Positions 27,137 through 36,602 are shown, numbered from the stretch's first letter. The stretch: DNA of 64,000 nt from Chitinophagales bacterium (GCA_026461075.1 JAPJNH010000164.1:1-64000); one strand, 5' to 3'. Program-made: numbers and translations. Notes: generated from the sequence alone by a model not told the origin.

Positions 27137-28007
27137 GTCGAAACATTATATCGCCCTATTCATCGGCACTTGGTGCATTGGATGGTCGGCGATCTTTGTA
27201 AAAATGACCGGACTTCCCGGAATCATTTCTGCTTATTACCGCGTATTCATCGCCCTTGCCATTCTCCTGCCAGTTTGGATAATCCGTCAGCTACGCTATC
27301 CTGAAAAACGTATCCCTCTTTTTAACAAGCAAATTCTACTAGCCATCTTAGGCGGTATTTTCTTCGGACTAGATCTTACTTTTTGGAATACATCCATCAT
27401 GGAAGGAACCGCTTCCATCGCCACTGTTCTTGCTAATTTCGCTCCGATTTGGGTGGCCTTAGGCGCTTGGTTGCTTTGGCGCAATCGCCCTTCCAATCGT
27501 GTTTGGCTGGGAACTGCCGTGGCTATGACAGGAATCTTTTGTATTCTTGATTTCAAACAATTACAAGCAGCAAAAATCTCTTGGGCTGATACACTCGCAT
27601 TAGTCGCCTCTTTCTTCTATGCCATTTATTTACTGACCACACAAGAAGTTCGCAAAAAGTTAGACACTTTCAGTTTCATGACCTTTGCCACCTTAGGAAG
27701 TACCTTGATGCTAGCTGTTTCAGCCTATTTTGCAGACATTTCCTTAGCGCTTCCTCCGACTAATACCTGGCCTGCTTTAATCGGATTGGGCCTCATCACA
27801 CATGTAATTGGATGGATGGCTATCAACTATGCTTTAGGATTTATACCGAGCACCATCGCCTCCGTTAGCTTACTTAGTCAGGCAGTATGGACCGCTATCT
27901 TCGGATATATCATACTTTCGGAGCACTTGCCAATTCATCAATGGATTGGTGGGGCGATTGTACTCCTTGGTATTTGGTTGGTGAATAGCAAAAAGACCGT
28001 TAAGTAA
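27129..28007 (+). CDS. EamA/DMT-family transporter
   Basis: A 292-residue polytopic membrane protein with about ten transmembrane helices in two EamA repeats (about 8-140 and 155-288). Typical segments are WSAIFVKMTGLPGIISAYYR, EGTASIATVLANFAPIWVALG and HVIGWMAINYALGFIPSTIA. These drug/metabolite exporters move small metabolites; the substrate is unknown. The start overlaps pth by 8 nt, suggesting coupling. Confidence 0.88.
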   Translation: MNKSKHYIALFIGTWCIGWSAIFVKMTGLPGIISAYYRVFIALAILLPVWIIRQLRYPEKRIPLFNKQILLAILGGIFFGLDLTFWNTSIMEGTASIATVLANFAPIWVALGAWLLWRNRPSNRVWLGTAVAMTGIFCILDFKQLQAAKISWADTLALVASFFYAIYLLTTQEVRKKLDTFSFMTFATLGSTLMLAVSAYFADISLALPPTNTWPALIGLGLITHVIGWMAINYALGFIPSTIASVSLLSQAVWTAIFGYIILSEHLPIHQWIGGAIVLLGIWLVNSKKTVK

Positions 28008-28039
28008 ATTGAACTAAAACAGATGTACATTGTTTAATT

Positions 28040-28549
28040 ATGATGAAGTACAATATTTTGTTTCTAACTATTTTAGGCTGCTTATTAGCAGGATGCGATC
28101 ATCCGCAAAATATTCAAGTAAACCAAGCCAACACAAGCACCCCAATCATGAATAAAGATTCATTTCCAGTACAGCTTAGCGATAAAGAATGGCAAGAAAA
28201 ATTAACGCCCGACCAATACTATGTATTACGTCAAAGCGGTACAGAAAGGCCTTTCACAGGTAAATACACCTTGCACTTCGAAAAAGGAACCTATGTTTGC
28301 GCAGGTTGTGGAACGGAGTTGTTCGCAGACAGTATGAAGTTTGAATCACACTGCGGATGGCCTAGCTTCGATAACGAAATTGCGGGTGGTAAAATCATCA
28401 AACGCGAAGATAACAGCCACGGGATGCGTCGCATAGAAATTATCTGTGCAACTTGTGGTGGACATCTAGGGCATTTATTTGATGATGGACCTACAGCTAG
28501 CGGACTCCGTTATTGTGTGAATTCAGCGGCTATAGAGTTCAAGCATTAA
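28040..28549 (+). CDS. msrB: Peptide-methionine (R)-S-oxide reductase MsrB, lipoprotein form
   Basis: A 169-residue enzyme that repairs methionine-R-sulfoxide in proteins. Two CxxC zinc pairs (CAGC and CATC), WPSFDNEIAGGKI, GHLGHLFDDGP and the catalytic RYCVNSAA are all present. The N-terminus is a lipoprotein signal with lipobox LLAGC (cysteine at about residue 19), so the enzyme should be anchored in the cell envelope rather than cytosolic. No msrA is fused or adjacent. It ends by overlapping the convergent sigma54 regulator by 4 bp. It fits the oxidative-stress theme, though no OxyR-like site was seen before it. Confidence 0.93.
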   Translation: MMKYNILFLTILGCLLAGCDHPQNIQVNQANTSTPIMNKDSFPVQLSDKEWQEKLTPDQYYVLRQSGTERPFTGKYTLHFEKGTYVCAGCGTELFADSMKFESHCGWPSFDNEIAGGKIIKREDNSHGMRRIEIICATCGGHLGHLFDDGPTASGLRYCVNSAAIEFKH

Positions 28550-29904
28550 TCGCGACGAAGACTATATTTTTCGATTTTATTGTACAGATGGCTACGTTGA
28601 ATATCAATTTCATCCGCAGTCTTGGTTACATTCCAACCATTCTTCTGTAATTTAAATTCGATGAAAACACGTTCCATAAAGTCTTTGAACTCCTGAAACT
28701 TGTCGTATTTTTCAAAAATATCTTCGAGCGTATTCGCCTTCGATTTATTGCCGACAACATAATTCTGAACCTCAGTTTCAGTGATTTTTTGATCACTTAA
28801 AATTACTAAGCGTTCGATGACATTATGTAATTCGCGAATATTTCCACTCCATTGAATCTGCTGCAATTCAGCCATTGCTTTCGGAGTGATAATTTTTCTG
28901 GTAATGCTATAATCTTCGCAGATCTCATTCACAAAGCGTTCTGCGATCATCGGAATATCTTCCGCACGTTCATTCAAACTAGGAACGTGAATCAAGATTA
29001 CACTTAAGCGATGGTATAAATCAATACGGAAATTATTATTGTCGATCTCGCGATTTAAGTCTTTGTTCGTCGCAGCGATCACACGTACATCAACGGTAAT
29101 GTCTTTATCGCCACCGACACGGGTAATTTTATTCTCTTGTAAAGCGCGCAATACTTTCGCTTGTGCAGCCAAACTCATATCTCCAATTTCATCTAAGAAT
29201 AAAGTACCTCCGTTGGCTTGCTCGAACTTACCAATACGCTGTTTAATGGCTGAGGTGAAGGCGCCTTTTTCATGACCGAATAATTCACTTTCGATTAATT
29301 CAGCAGGAATAGCGGCACAGTTCACTTCGATTAATGGTCCGTTGGCACGATGACTTTTTTCATGAATCCAACGTGCTACCAATTCTTTACCGGTACCATT
29401 TTCACCCGTAATCAAAATACGAGCGTCGGTAGCAGCAACTTTATCAATAGTATCTTTAATTTTCTTAATCGCTGGAGAATCACCAACGATTTCACGATTC
29501 TTCGTCACTTTACGCTTCAATACTTTCGTTTGTGTTACCAAACTTTGTTTGTCGAGTGCGTTTCGAAGAGATATTAATAAACGATTCAAATCGGGTGGCT
29601 TACTGATATAGTCGTAAGCTCCTTTTTTCACGGCTTCAACAGCAGTATCTACGGTACCATGACCGCTGATCATGATAAAAGGTAAATCAGGGTTAGCTGC
29701 TAGTGAATTTTCTAGCACTTCCATGCCATCAAATTTTGGCATTTTAATATCGCACAACACTAAATCGTAGGCGATTTCTTTAATTTTCTCAATAGCCTCT
29801 GCGCCATCGGCAGCTTCGTCGACCGTATATTTTTCGTACTCTAGTATTTCACGGAGCGATTTGCGGATAGCTTTTTCATCATCCACAATAAGGATATGAG
29901 GCAT
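28546..29904 (-). CDS. Sigma-54-dependent response regulator (NtrC family)
   Basis: A 452-residue regulator with three domains: receiver (1-120; phosphoacceptor D52 in LVLCDIKMPKFDG), AAA+ ATPase (about 140-370; Walker A GENGTGKE at 167-174, Walker B GGTLFLDEIGDM), and a Fis-type HTH (about 420-448; NVTKTADEIDIQRSHLYNKI). The loop that contacts sigma54, normally GAFTGA, reads GAFTSA (214-219). No histidine kinase is adjacent, so its partner is elsewhere. Target promoters of the -24/-12 type were not found in the window by eye. Confidence 0.92.
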   Translation of the reverse strand: MPHILIVDDEKAIRKSLREILEYEKYTVDEAADGAEAIEKIKEIAYDLVLCDIKMPKFDGMEVLENSLAANPDLPFIMISGHGTVDTAVEAVKKGAYDYISKPPDLNRLLISLRNALDKQSLVTQTKVLKRKVTKNREIVGDSPAIKKIKDTIDKVAATDARILITGENGTGKELVARWIHEKSHRANGPLIEVNCAAIPAELIESELFGHEKGAFTSAIKQRIGKFEQANGGTLFLDEIGDMSLAAQAKVLRALQENKITRVGGDKDITVDVRVIAATNKDLNREIDNNNFRIDLYHRLSVILIHVPSLNERAEDIPMIAERFVNEICEDYSITRKIITPKAMAELQQIQWSGNIRELHNVIERLVILSDQKITETEVQNYVVGNKSKANTLEDIFEKYDKFQEFKDFMERVFIEFKLQKNGWNVTKTADEIDIQRSHLYNKIEKYSLRRD

Positions 29905-30025
29905 TGTATACTGATTTTTAAAGGTTAAGCGAAGATGCCATTTTTTTTTTACACTTCTAAAGGTTTTTAGGTGAAAAAGGAAGGCGAAGAATAAAATAGC
30001 AAAAAGCAGTCCAAAAAAAATTAAT

Positions 30026-30033
30026 TAACTTTA
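30026..30033 (+). promoter_or_regulatory. -7-like box TAACTTTA before yqeY
   Basis: Seven of eight matches to TAnnTTTG, 21 nt before the ATG at 30055. Upstream of it lies a run of about 11 T on the plus strand (29939 onward). Confidence 0.35.
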
Positions 30034-30054
30034 GGCATAATAAAAAGATTATTT

Positions 30055-30516
30055 ATGGCATTAGTAGATTCAATCAATGGAGCAATTAAGGAAGCAATGT
30101 TAGCAAAACAAGAGGGACGTTTACGTGGCTTGCGAGCCATCAAAGGCGCTATTCTTTTAGCATTGACAGAGAAAGGTGCAGGCGACTCCTTGACAGCAGA
30201 GAAAGAAATGCTAGTATTAACGAAGTTAGCCAAGCAACGTAAAGAATCGATGGAGATTTTCTTGAAAGAAAACCGTCCGGAATTAGCACAAAAGGAGCAA
30301 GAAGAATTAGACGTTATTGAAGCGTATTTGCCGAAGCAAATGTCAGCCGAAGAAATCACTGAAGCTGTTAAAGGTTTTATCGAACAAGTGGGTGCAAAAT
30401 CACCAGCGGATATGGGTAAGGTGATGGGCGTTGCCTCCAAAGCACTCGCAGGTAAGGCAGATGGCAAGACTGTTTCAGAAACGGTAAAAACGCTTTTAGC
30501 GCAAATTGCAGGTTAA
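30055..30516 (+). CDS. GatB/YqeY domain protein
   Basis: A 153-residue soluble helical protein of the YqeY family, related to the tRNA-binding tail of GatB. Family blocks are LRGLRAIKGAILLALTEKGA, KLAKQRKESMEIFLKENRPEL, EQEELDVIEAYLPKQMSAEE and the end GKADGKTVSETVKTLLA. It may bind tRNA or influence tRNA-dependent amidation; an exact role is not established. The cvpA-like gene starts 1 nt after its stop. Confidence 0.92.
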   Translation: MALVDSINGAIKEAMLAKQEGRLRGLRAIKGAILLALTEKGAGDSLTAEKEMLVLTKLAKQRKESMEIFLKENRPELAQKEQEELDVIEAYLPKQMSAEEITEAVKGFIEQVGAKSPADMGKVMGVASKALAGKADGKTVSETVKTLLAQIAG

Positions 30517-30517
30517 T

Positions 30518-31006
30518 ATGTGGCTCGATATCCTATCCTTACTTTTTATCGTGTATGGATTCATTCGTGGATTCAGCAAAGGATTAGTGATGTCAATCAT
30601 TTCTTTAGTGGCCTATATTTTAGGAGTGATGTTAACAATTCGCTTCTCCCACCAAGTAACCAATCTGCTGGGATGGAACGATAAAACATGGGCTCCTATT
30701 GCTGTTTTTTTATTATTGTTTATCGCGATTTTTATTGTCTTTAAAATCGTAGGAAAGCTGATTGAAGGCCTATTGGAAGCCATCGCATTAAGTTTCGTAA
30801 ATAAGTTATTAGGAGGAATTGTGGGAGCCATCATAGCTTTGATTATTATGAGTGGAATGGTATGGTTGCTGGAATTCGGTCACTTGATAAACGAAAGTAC
30901 TATATCGAAGTCGAAAGCCTATGCCATCGAAAGAAAGGTAGGACGGATGATCAGTGTTTTGAAAGTTGAAGAGTATAAAAATTCCATCAATTACAATAAG
31001 CACTAA
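30518..31006 (+). CDS. CvpA family membrane protein
   Basis: A 162-residue membrane protein with four hydrophobic helices. Family-typical segments are MWLDILSLLFIVYGFIRGFSKGL and a mid-protein GWNDKTWAPIAVFLLLFIAIF. CvpA was named for colicin V production; its broader role in envelope integrity and bile tolerance is only partly known. The track start at 30506 is a TTG inside yqeY; ATG at 30518 directly after the yqeY stop is preferred. The next gene overlaps its stop codon by one base. Confidence 0.85.
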   Translation: MWLDILSLLFIVYGFIRGFSKGLVMSIISLVAYILGVMLTIRFSHQVTNLLGWNDKTWAPIAVFLLLFIAIFIVFKIVGKLIEGLLEAIALSFVNKLLGGIVGAIIALIIMSGMVWLLEFGHLINESTISKSKAYAIERKVGRMISVLKVEEYKNSINYNKH

Positions 31007-32964
31007 TGCGATTACCCTTTTCAATAGCACTCCTATTCTCTCTTTTTATCTTAACGAACGATAGTGTCATTGCGCAACAAGCTAGTGATTTAGCATTTCC
31101 GATGCATATCACCTACAGTGCGGCTCCGACGAAAAAAATAGTTTTCAATTGGACGGCAGATACCAACTTCGCTACCATTTCCTTTTCGAAAAAATTAATG
31201 AATGCTAGTACCTGGGGGCCGACAAATACCTACAGTGGAACGATTAGCAATTTTAATGACTTAGCGGTACAAAAAGGACTTCGTTACGAATATCACATCC
31301 AAATACAACGAAAGCATTCCTTACCGAGTGTCGATCAATATTTCTGTGGCGGCTTTGAAAGTGCCAACCAGAGCTCATTTGGCGAAATGATTGTATTGAT
31401 CGATTCGACCTATGCCATCCCTTTACAAAACGAATTACAACAATTACTATTAGATCTCACGGCAGATGCTTGGTGGGTACATCCCATTTATGTAAGTCGA
31501 ACACAGAGCGTAGCCAACATTAAATCGCTGATCCAAAATCTCTATCATAAGCGCCATGATTTACCTAGTGCATTATTGATTGTCGGTCATGTGCCAGTTC
31601 CTTATAGTGGCGATCTGAACCCTGATGGACATCCGGATCACCAAGGCGCTTGGCCAACGGATTTATTCTATGCAGATATCGATGGTAATTGGACCGATAA
31701 TAGCGTAAACAATACCGTTGCTAGTCGAGTAGAAAATCAAAATATCCCTGGCGATGGTAAATACGACCAAAGTAATTTACCGAGTGATGTAGAGTTGAGT
31801 GCTGGAAGAATCGACTTTTATAATTTACCAAGTTTTAGTAGTTCAGATACGAGTTTGTTGCAACAGTATTTGACTCGCTTGCACCAGTTTAAAACGGGAT
31901 TGATTAGCTATCGCAAGCGGATGTTGGTAGATGACAACTTCGGTTATTTTAACGGCGAAGCATTTGCGCAAAACGCCTATAGAAATGGATATGCTTGTGT
32001 GGGCGGAGACAGTACTCGTAACGGAGATTATTTCACAACCTTAGCTGCACAAGATTATTTATGGTCGTATGCTTGTGGCGGAGGCAGTTATACGAGTGCA
32101 GCAGGGATTGGCACTACGCAAGACTTTTCGAATGTTCCTTTGAATCACGCCTTCACGATGAGCTTTGGTTCTTATTTCGGCGATTGGGATGCCAGTGATA
32201 ATTTTTTAAGAGCAGCACTTGCAGGTTCAAATGGCGCCTTCACAAATTGTTGGGCCGGTCGACCGAATTGGTATTTCCACACCTTAAGCGCGGGAATGCC
32301 GATGGCTACTGCAATTACGAATAGTCAGAATAATAGCGCTTTGTATGGTCCGTTGAACTATGGTTATTATGCTATCCATACAGAATTTCTCGGTGACCCG
32401 AGTTTACGTCAGGATTATTTCAGTGTGTGTCAGAATTTAAGTTCGCAAGCCATTTACAATAATAGCCGCGTACAATTGAATTGGTCGGCTAATCTAGGTA
32501 ATAATGTTTTGGGCTATGAAGTATTACGTGCGAAAAATATTCAAGATTCTTTCTATGTGATTTCACATGGTATGATTGGCAGTTCTAGCTTTATTGATAG
32601 CTTTCCTTTATTGGGTACTAACGTCTATCAAGTGCGTGCGATTCGTTTAGAGCAGAGCATTTGCGGTAGCTATTACAATCACTGTTTAGGTATATTTGAT
32701 TCGATTGCTAATATAACGCCAAACGGAATAGAGCCTTTAACTAACATAGCATGGAGCATTTATCCAAGTAGTATTACGGATAATGAATATTGGAATATAA
32801 ATGGCAGCTACCCTACTTCTAGCCGTTTCAAATTGTATGATGAAACGGGCGTATTACTTTGGAACGGAAATGCAGAAACGAATCGTATACCGTTTATACC
32901 TAAGCGTGCAGGCGTTTACTTCTTAGAAGCGAATGGTGTAACGAAGAAGGTTATGAAGTTTTAG
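31006..32964 (+). CDS. Secreted caspase-like (C25-like) protein with T9SS-type C-terminus
   Basis: A 652-residue exported protein: signal peptide (1-23), a small beta domain (about 25-110), then an alpha/beta region (about 120-470). That region follows the order of gingipain/C25 peptidases: ALLIVGHVPVPYSG, a DLNPDGHPDHQG loop with LFYADIDGNWTDN, then WSYACGGGSYTSAAG and TMSFGSYFGDWD. Where C25 enzymes have GHG and a catalytic cysteine, this protein has GGG and glycine, so it may be non-proteolytic. A beta domain and a sorting-like end (AWSIYPSSITDNEYW...GVYFLEANGVTKKVMKF) follow. The FGSYFGDWD block seems familiar from uncharacterised secreted proteins. C25 relationship is an inference. Confidence 0.6.
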   Translation: MRLPFSIALLFSLFILTNDSVIAQQASDLAFPMHITYSAAPTKKIVFNWTADTNFATISFSKKLMNASTWGPTNTYSGTISNFNDLAVQKGLRYEYHIQIQRKHSLPSVDQYFCGGFESANQSSFGEMIVLIDSTYAIPLQNELQQLLLDLTADAWWVHPIYVSRTQSVANIKSLIQNLYHKRHDLPSALLIVGHVPVPYSGDLNPDGHPDHQGAWPTDLFYADIDGNWTDNSVNNTVASRVENQNIPGDGKYDQSNLPSDVELSAGRIDFYNLPSFSSSDTSLLQQYLTRLHQFKTGLISYRKRMLVDDNFGYFNGEAFAQNAYRNGYACVGGDSTRNGDYFTTLAAQDYLWSYACGGGSYTSAAGIGTTQDFSNVPLNHAFTMSFGSYFGDWDASDNFLRAALAGSNGAFTNCWAGRPNWYFHTLSAGMPMATAITNSQNNSALYGPLNYGYYAIHTEFLGDPSLRQDYFSVCQNLSSQAIYNNSRVQLNWSANLGNNVLGYEVLRAKNIQDSFYVISHGMIGSSSFIDSFPLLGTNVYQVRAIRLEQSICGSYYNHCLGIFDSIANITPNGIEPLTNIAWSIYPSSITDNEYWNINGSYPTSSRFKLYDETGVLLWNGNAETNRIPFIPKRAGVYFLEANGVTKKVMKF

Positions 32965-32968
32965 TGGC

Positions 32969-32982
32969 TTAATTCCTATTGC
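32969..32982. repeat. 14-bp direct repeat, left copy
   Basis: TTAATTCCTATTGC, repeated exactly at 33117-33130. The copies flank a 134-nt AT-rich spacer between two convergent genes; the right copy covers the DUF4175 stop codon. Confidence 0.6.
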
Positions 32983-33095
32983 TTTTCATATTCTTTTCGG
33001 AGTTTTATATATAAAAATATAATAAGTTGTCCTTTTATACAACTTTCGTTTGTTAATTCTGAATAGAATAACACGCTTTCCTAATAAAAAGTATT

Positions 33096-33123
33096 TTAAT
33101 TTTTAATCCTTAATTCTTAATTC
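33096..33123. repeat. Heptamer array, 4 units (same family as 9336-9377)
   Basis: TTAATTT, TTAATCC, TTAATTC, TTAATTC in unbroken register. It shares a 16-nt exact match with the intergenic array upstream of katG. Confidence 0.55.
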
Positions 33124-36100
33124 CTATTGCCCTCCCGCACGAATTGCCTTGAAGTAGTCTTCTACAAGCTGCTTATAGTAGGGCGAAAATTCAGGAGGGA
33201 CTGTTTGATAGCCTTCCATCATCGCTTGACGTTTCTTAATATAATCGAGGACGGCAGAAGGCAAAGCTGGCGTCTGATCTTGTGCGGCATGACTTTCGCG
33301 CTTTTGATCTTTGTCTTGCTCACGACTTGCGTCTTCCACTTCTAACAAACGAGTTTCAATTTGTTTTTGACGGAGCAGCATTTCATTCGTCAGTCGCTTA
33401 TTCACTAACTGCGTTTCATTTAAATCCATCTGCTTCAACAACTGGTCGAGGTTACCATACTGTTGCTTACCGTCTTTATTGTACTGCTGATTAAATTCTT
33501 GTAAAGCCTTTCTCAACGCTGCTTGTTTCGCCGCAAGCTGTGCAAATTCTTTACTGCTTAACTGCGACTGTCCATGCTTTTGTTGTCCCTCTTGCTGCCC
33601 TTGTCCGCCACTACCACCAGCCGCGCCTTGCTTCTGCGCACCAGGTTTTTGACCAGGTTGTTCTCCAGGTTTTGGTTGCCCTTGTTTGCCCATCATCTTT
33701 TCCAAAGCATCGCGCATTTCTTTCGACATTTGATTGATGTCCTTCAATTGTTGACCAGCAGATTTCTTTCCACTCTTTCCTTGTCCGCTTCCGCCAGGTT
33801 TATTACAAGAACCAGATCCTGGCTTGCTTTGCTGGCTTTGTTGTTGCTGCATATTCTGCATCGTCTCATTCAACATCAAGGCTAAGTTATTTGCGCCGGT
33901 CATTATGTATTGTTGCTCCGATTGCGCAGCGCCGCTATTACGCTGTTCTAGATAATCCATCGCACGACTTTGATGCTTGTTTACCTCCGTCATCTGCTCC
34001 GTTACATATTTCTTCAATTGGAAGACCGTCTTCCCTAAAGAGTATAAAGAGTCTTCAATCAACTTCGCATCATCCTTTAGCTTGCGTTGTTGCTGCATGG
34101 CCTGTAAATAGGCAGGCGTATTAATGCTCATCGTGGAAAGCTGCTTCATTAAAGCTTCTTGCTCAAAAGAGAACTGTAATAAATTTTCGAGCAACTGACG
34201 GATTGCGCGTAAATCCATCTCCAACTGCTCTGATTCAGCAGATTGCGACTTCTCCTCCATTTTTTGCTGCATCTTCTTCATCTTCTGTGCGGCTGAGGAT
34301 TGCTTTTTAGATGCGCTACTGTTATTCTTTTGTTGTAATTGATCGGAAGCGTCTTGTTGATCTTGTTGCGCATCTTCCTGCTCCGCCTCTGTCTTAGCCA
34401 AATCCATTTTATTATTCAGCTGTTCATCCTGCTTTTTCAGGCTCTCCATTTGCTTCATCCACTCCTTATACTCCTTATTCAACTGATCTTGTTGTTGCTT
34501 TAAATCGGCACTCTTTTCTTGCGGAGCGAGTTCGGATTGCTTAGCCAACTCCGCTTGTTTGTCGGCCATCTCTTTCAACTTTTCCATAGCCATCTGCATC
34601 TGTTGATCGAGCTGCATCTGCTTGTACAAAGACATCATACGATCCATCTGCTTTTGCTGTTGATCGCCTTCTTGTTGCTTCTCTTTTAATTCGCGCACGA
34701 CATCATCCTTCGTCATTTGATCCATTTTATCAAGCAGCTGCTGCATATCTTTTGCTTGATTTTCATTTTTCATATCCTTCATCATCTCCTGCAAGGCTTC
34801 TAATTTTTCTTTCATCTCAGGAGTTAATGCATTCAAATCATCGAGTCGTGTTTTGTTTTCTTCCAAAGCCTTTTGCATCGCTGAAAGCTTGTCCTCTAAG
34901 GCCTTTTGTTGTTTTTGCAAATTCTCTAAAGCTTTCTGATCTTCGAAAGAAAGATTTTTCTTCTGCAATAATTTCTCTTGCATATTCTTAATCTGATCAC
35001 GGATTGCCTTAGCGTCTTTCAAGGCTTTCTCTAGATCTTTCTGCAAATTTTTGTTCGCATCCGCAATTGCTTTTTCCGTTTCATCAGAGGAGGCAAGCTT
35101 CAACTGCTTAAGCTCCGAACGTGCTGATTTAGGACCATGTATGCCGTCGTTATCCCAAGTGATCACATAATAATCTACGCGATCTCCGGGTGATAAGCCC
35201 AGTGTATTAAAGTCGAATGCGTATTGGAAACTAATCTTGTTTTTACCACTGTATGGAATATTGATATAAGTCCATGCTTCATTCTTAGCGCCGCTCGCAA
35301 GGTGTAGTTGATAGGCTAATTGTAATTTAGAAATTCCATAATCGTCTTCAGATTTACCATAGAAATAACGCTGACGTTCCTTGATTGAATCGCTCAGCTC
35401 TTCACATTGTAGAACAGGATATTGATCTGATTCGACATTCATCAAATAACTTACGCTATCGGCACGTAACATATCCTGATTAGCTGTGAACAGCTGATAT
35501 GCACCCGCTTTACGGGCGATGGTACTTACTTTGAAATCATTGGATTCATTAGCTAACAAACGGCTAGAGTCAGGTAGAATCAATTGTAATTGAGAGGTAT
35601 TCTGCGTATTGAATTTCCAGGTGATACGCGTTCCTTCTGGGATATTGAGATCTCCGGTTTGGCGTAATACTTCAGGGGCACGACCTGTATAAGCAGGATA
35701 TTGCAAATCGACTTCGAAGCCGATGATTTGTGGACGAAGTACTACTTGTACCTCATACATTTTGGAATGAAACTCTCCTGCTTCAAAACGGAAAGAAACT
35801 GCTTTTTGTAAATTGCTTAAAGTATAGCTAAAGCGATTCACGCTTTCCTTCTTCATCTTATACAACTGTCCGTCCCAATTGATTTCCACTTCGTCAGGAA
35901 AAGCTTCTCCGCTTAATTCAACTTCAATCTTTAAATCATTCTGCTGCAAGACGCGCAGGTTTTTGGTGAGTAGATTAAAATGAAAAGGCGACTCTTTCTC
36001 GAACTCAACAGCTGGTTGAAATAAGCGCGCGCTAGGCTTTAGCAAAGCGTTTGGGGCAAACACTAATAAAAGCACCAAAGCCAAAACCGGGACGGCTGCA

Positions 36101-36585
36101 TATGGAAGGTATTTCTTGTTGGTCTTTAAATCCACCGCGTTCACAAATTCGAAAGGCTGTATCGAAGTCGTTTTCTGCTCGATACTTGCCAATAGCAATT
36201 CCATCGAAATCAAACTGGAGGTGCTTTTTTCGGCGTCTTGCTTTAGTTGTAATACCGTGAGTAGTTTATCTTGAATAGGCTCGAAATGTCTTCCGATGAT
36301 GCGTGCTGCTTCTTCATACGACATGCCTTTCGCCAAACCGAAATAACCGAATACAGGACGGAATAAAAATTGAAAAAAAGTATACAGCCACAAGCCGATC
36401 CAAACTGCTAATAATAGCCAACGGATGTTAGAAGAAAAATAGAACTGATGTTCTAAGAAATTCATCCCCAAAAAGCTGATTAGAAGGAGCGCGACAGATA
36501 ATAGCAGGCCTCGTATAATCTGGTTGAGATAATACTTCCTTACAAAGGCGTCGAGTTTCTTTATGAGTAGATCAGCCTGGTTCAT
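33124..36585 (-). CDS. DUF4175 family membrane/coiled-coil protein
   Basis: An 1153-residue protein of a Bacteroidota-typical uncharacterised family. Three hydrophobic segments (about 25-45, 52-75 and 150-170) precede an extracytoplasmic beta-rich region (about 190-500). A very long Gln/Lys/Glu/Met-rich coiled coil follows (about 510-900: KKNLSFEDQKALENLQKQQK and similar), then a GQGQQEGQQ-type low-complexity stretch and a charged tail. The track start at 36597 is a TTG; ATG at 36585 (MNQADLLIKKLD) is preferred. Function is unknown; it may link membrane and periplasm. Many opposite-strand ORFs inside it are shadows of its biased codons. Confidence 0.85.
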   Translation of the reverse strand: MNQADLLIKKLDAFVRKYYLNQIIRGLLLSVALLLISFLGMNFLEHQFYFSSNIRWLLLAVWIGLWLYTFFQFLFRPVFGYFGLAKGMSYEEAARIIGRHFEPIQDKLLTVLQLKQDAEKSTSSLISMELLLASIEQKTTSIQPFEFVNAVDLKTNKKYLPYAAVPVLALVLLLVFAPNALLKPSARLFQPAVEFEKESPFHFNLLTKNLRVLQQNDLKIEVELSGEAFPDEVEINWDGQLYKMKKESVNRFSYTLSNLQKAVSFRFEAGEFHSKMYEVQVVLRPQIIGFEVDLQYPAYTGRAPEVLRQTGDLNIPEGTRITWKFNTQNTSQLQLILPDSSRLLANESNDFKVSTIARKAGAYQLFTANQDMLRADSVSYLMNVESDQYPVLQCEELSDSIKERQRYFYGKSEDDYGISKLQLAYQLHLASGAKNEAWTYINIPYSGKNKISFQYAFDFNTLGLSPGDRVDYYVITWDNDGIHGPKSARSELKQLKLASSDETEKAIADANKNLQKDLEKALKDAKAIRDQIKNMQEKLLQKKNLSFEDQKALENLQKQQKALEDKLSAMQKALEENKTRLDDLNALTPEMKEKLEALQEMMKDMKNENQAKDMQQLLDKMDQMTKDDVVRELKEKQQEGDQQQKQMDRMMSLYKQMQLDQQMQMAMEKLKEMADKQAELAKQSELAPQEKSADLKQQQDQLNKEYKEWMKQMESLKKQDEQLNNKMDLAKTEAEQEDAQQDQQDASDQLQQKNNSSASKKQSSAAQKMKKMQQKMEEKSQSAESEQLEMDLRAIRQLLENLLQFSFEQEALMKQLSTMSINTPAYLQAMQQQRKLKDDAKLIEDSLYSLGKTVFQLKKYVTEQMTEVNKHQSRAMDYLEQRNSGAAQSEQQYIMTGANNLALMLNETMQNMQQQQSQQSKPGSGSCNKPGGSGQGKSGKKSAGQQLKDINQMSKEMRDALEKMMGKQGQPKPGEQPGQKPGAQKQGAAGGSGGQGQQEGQQKHGQSQLSSKEFAQLAAKQAALRKALQEFNQQYNKDGKQQYGNLDQLLKQMDLNETQLVNKRLTNEMLLRQKQIETRLLEVEDASREQDKDQKRESHAAQDQTPALPSAVLDYIKKRQAMMEGYQTVPPEFSPYYKQLVEDYFKAIRAGGQ

Positions 36586-36594
36586 AGCCTTTTC

Positions 36595-36602
36595 CAAAGA
36601 TG
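36595..36602 (-). promoter_or_regulatory. -7-like box CATCTTTG of DUF4175 gene
   Basis: Seven of eight matches to TAnnTTTG, 9 nt from the preferred ATG; it overlaps the TTG that the track used as start, arguing against that start. Confidence 0.3.

Noticed and set aside
33574-33885. Plus-strand leucine-rich ORF (103 aa) and neighbours inside DUF4175
   Set aside because: Leucine/serine-rich frames opposite Gln/Lys/Glu-rich coiled coil are a codon-bias shadow.
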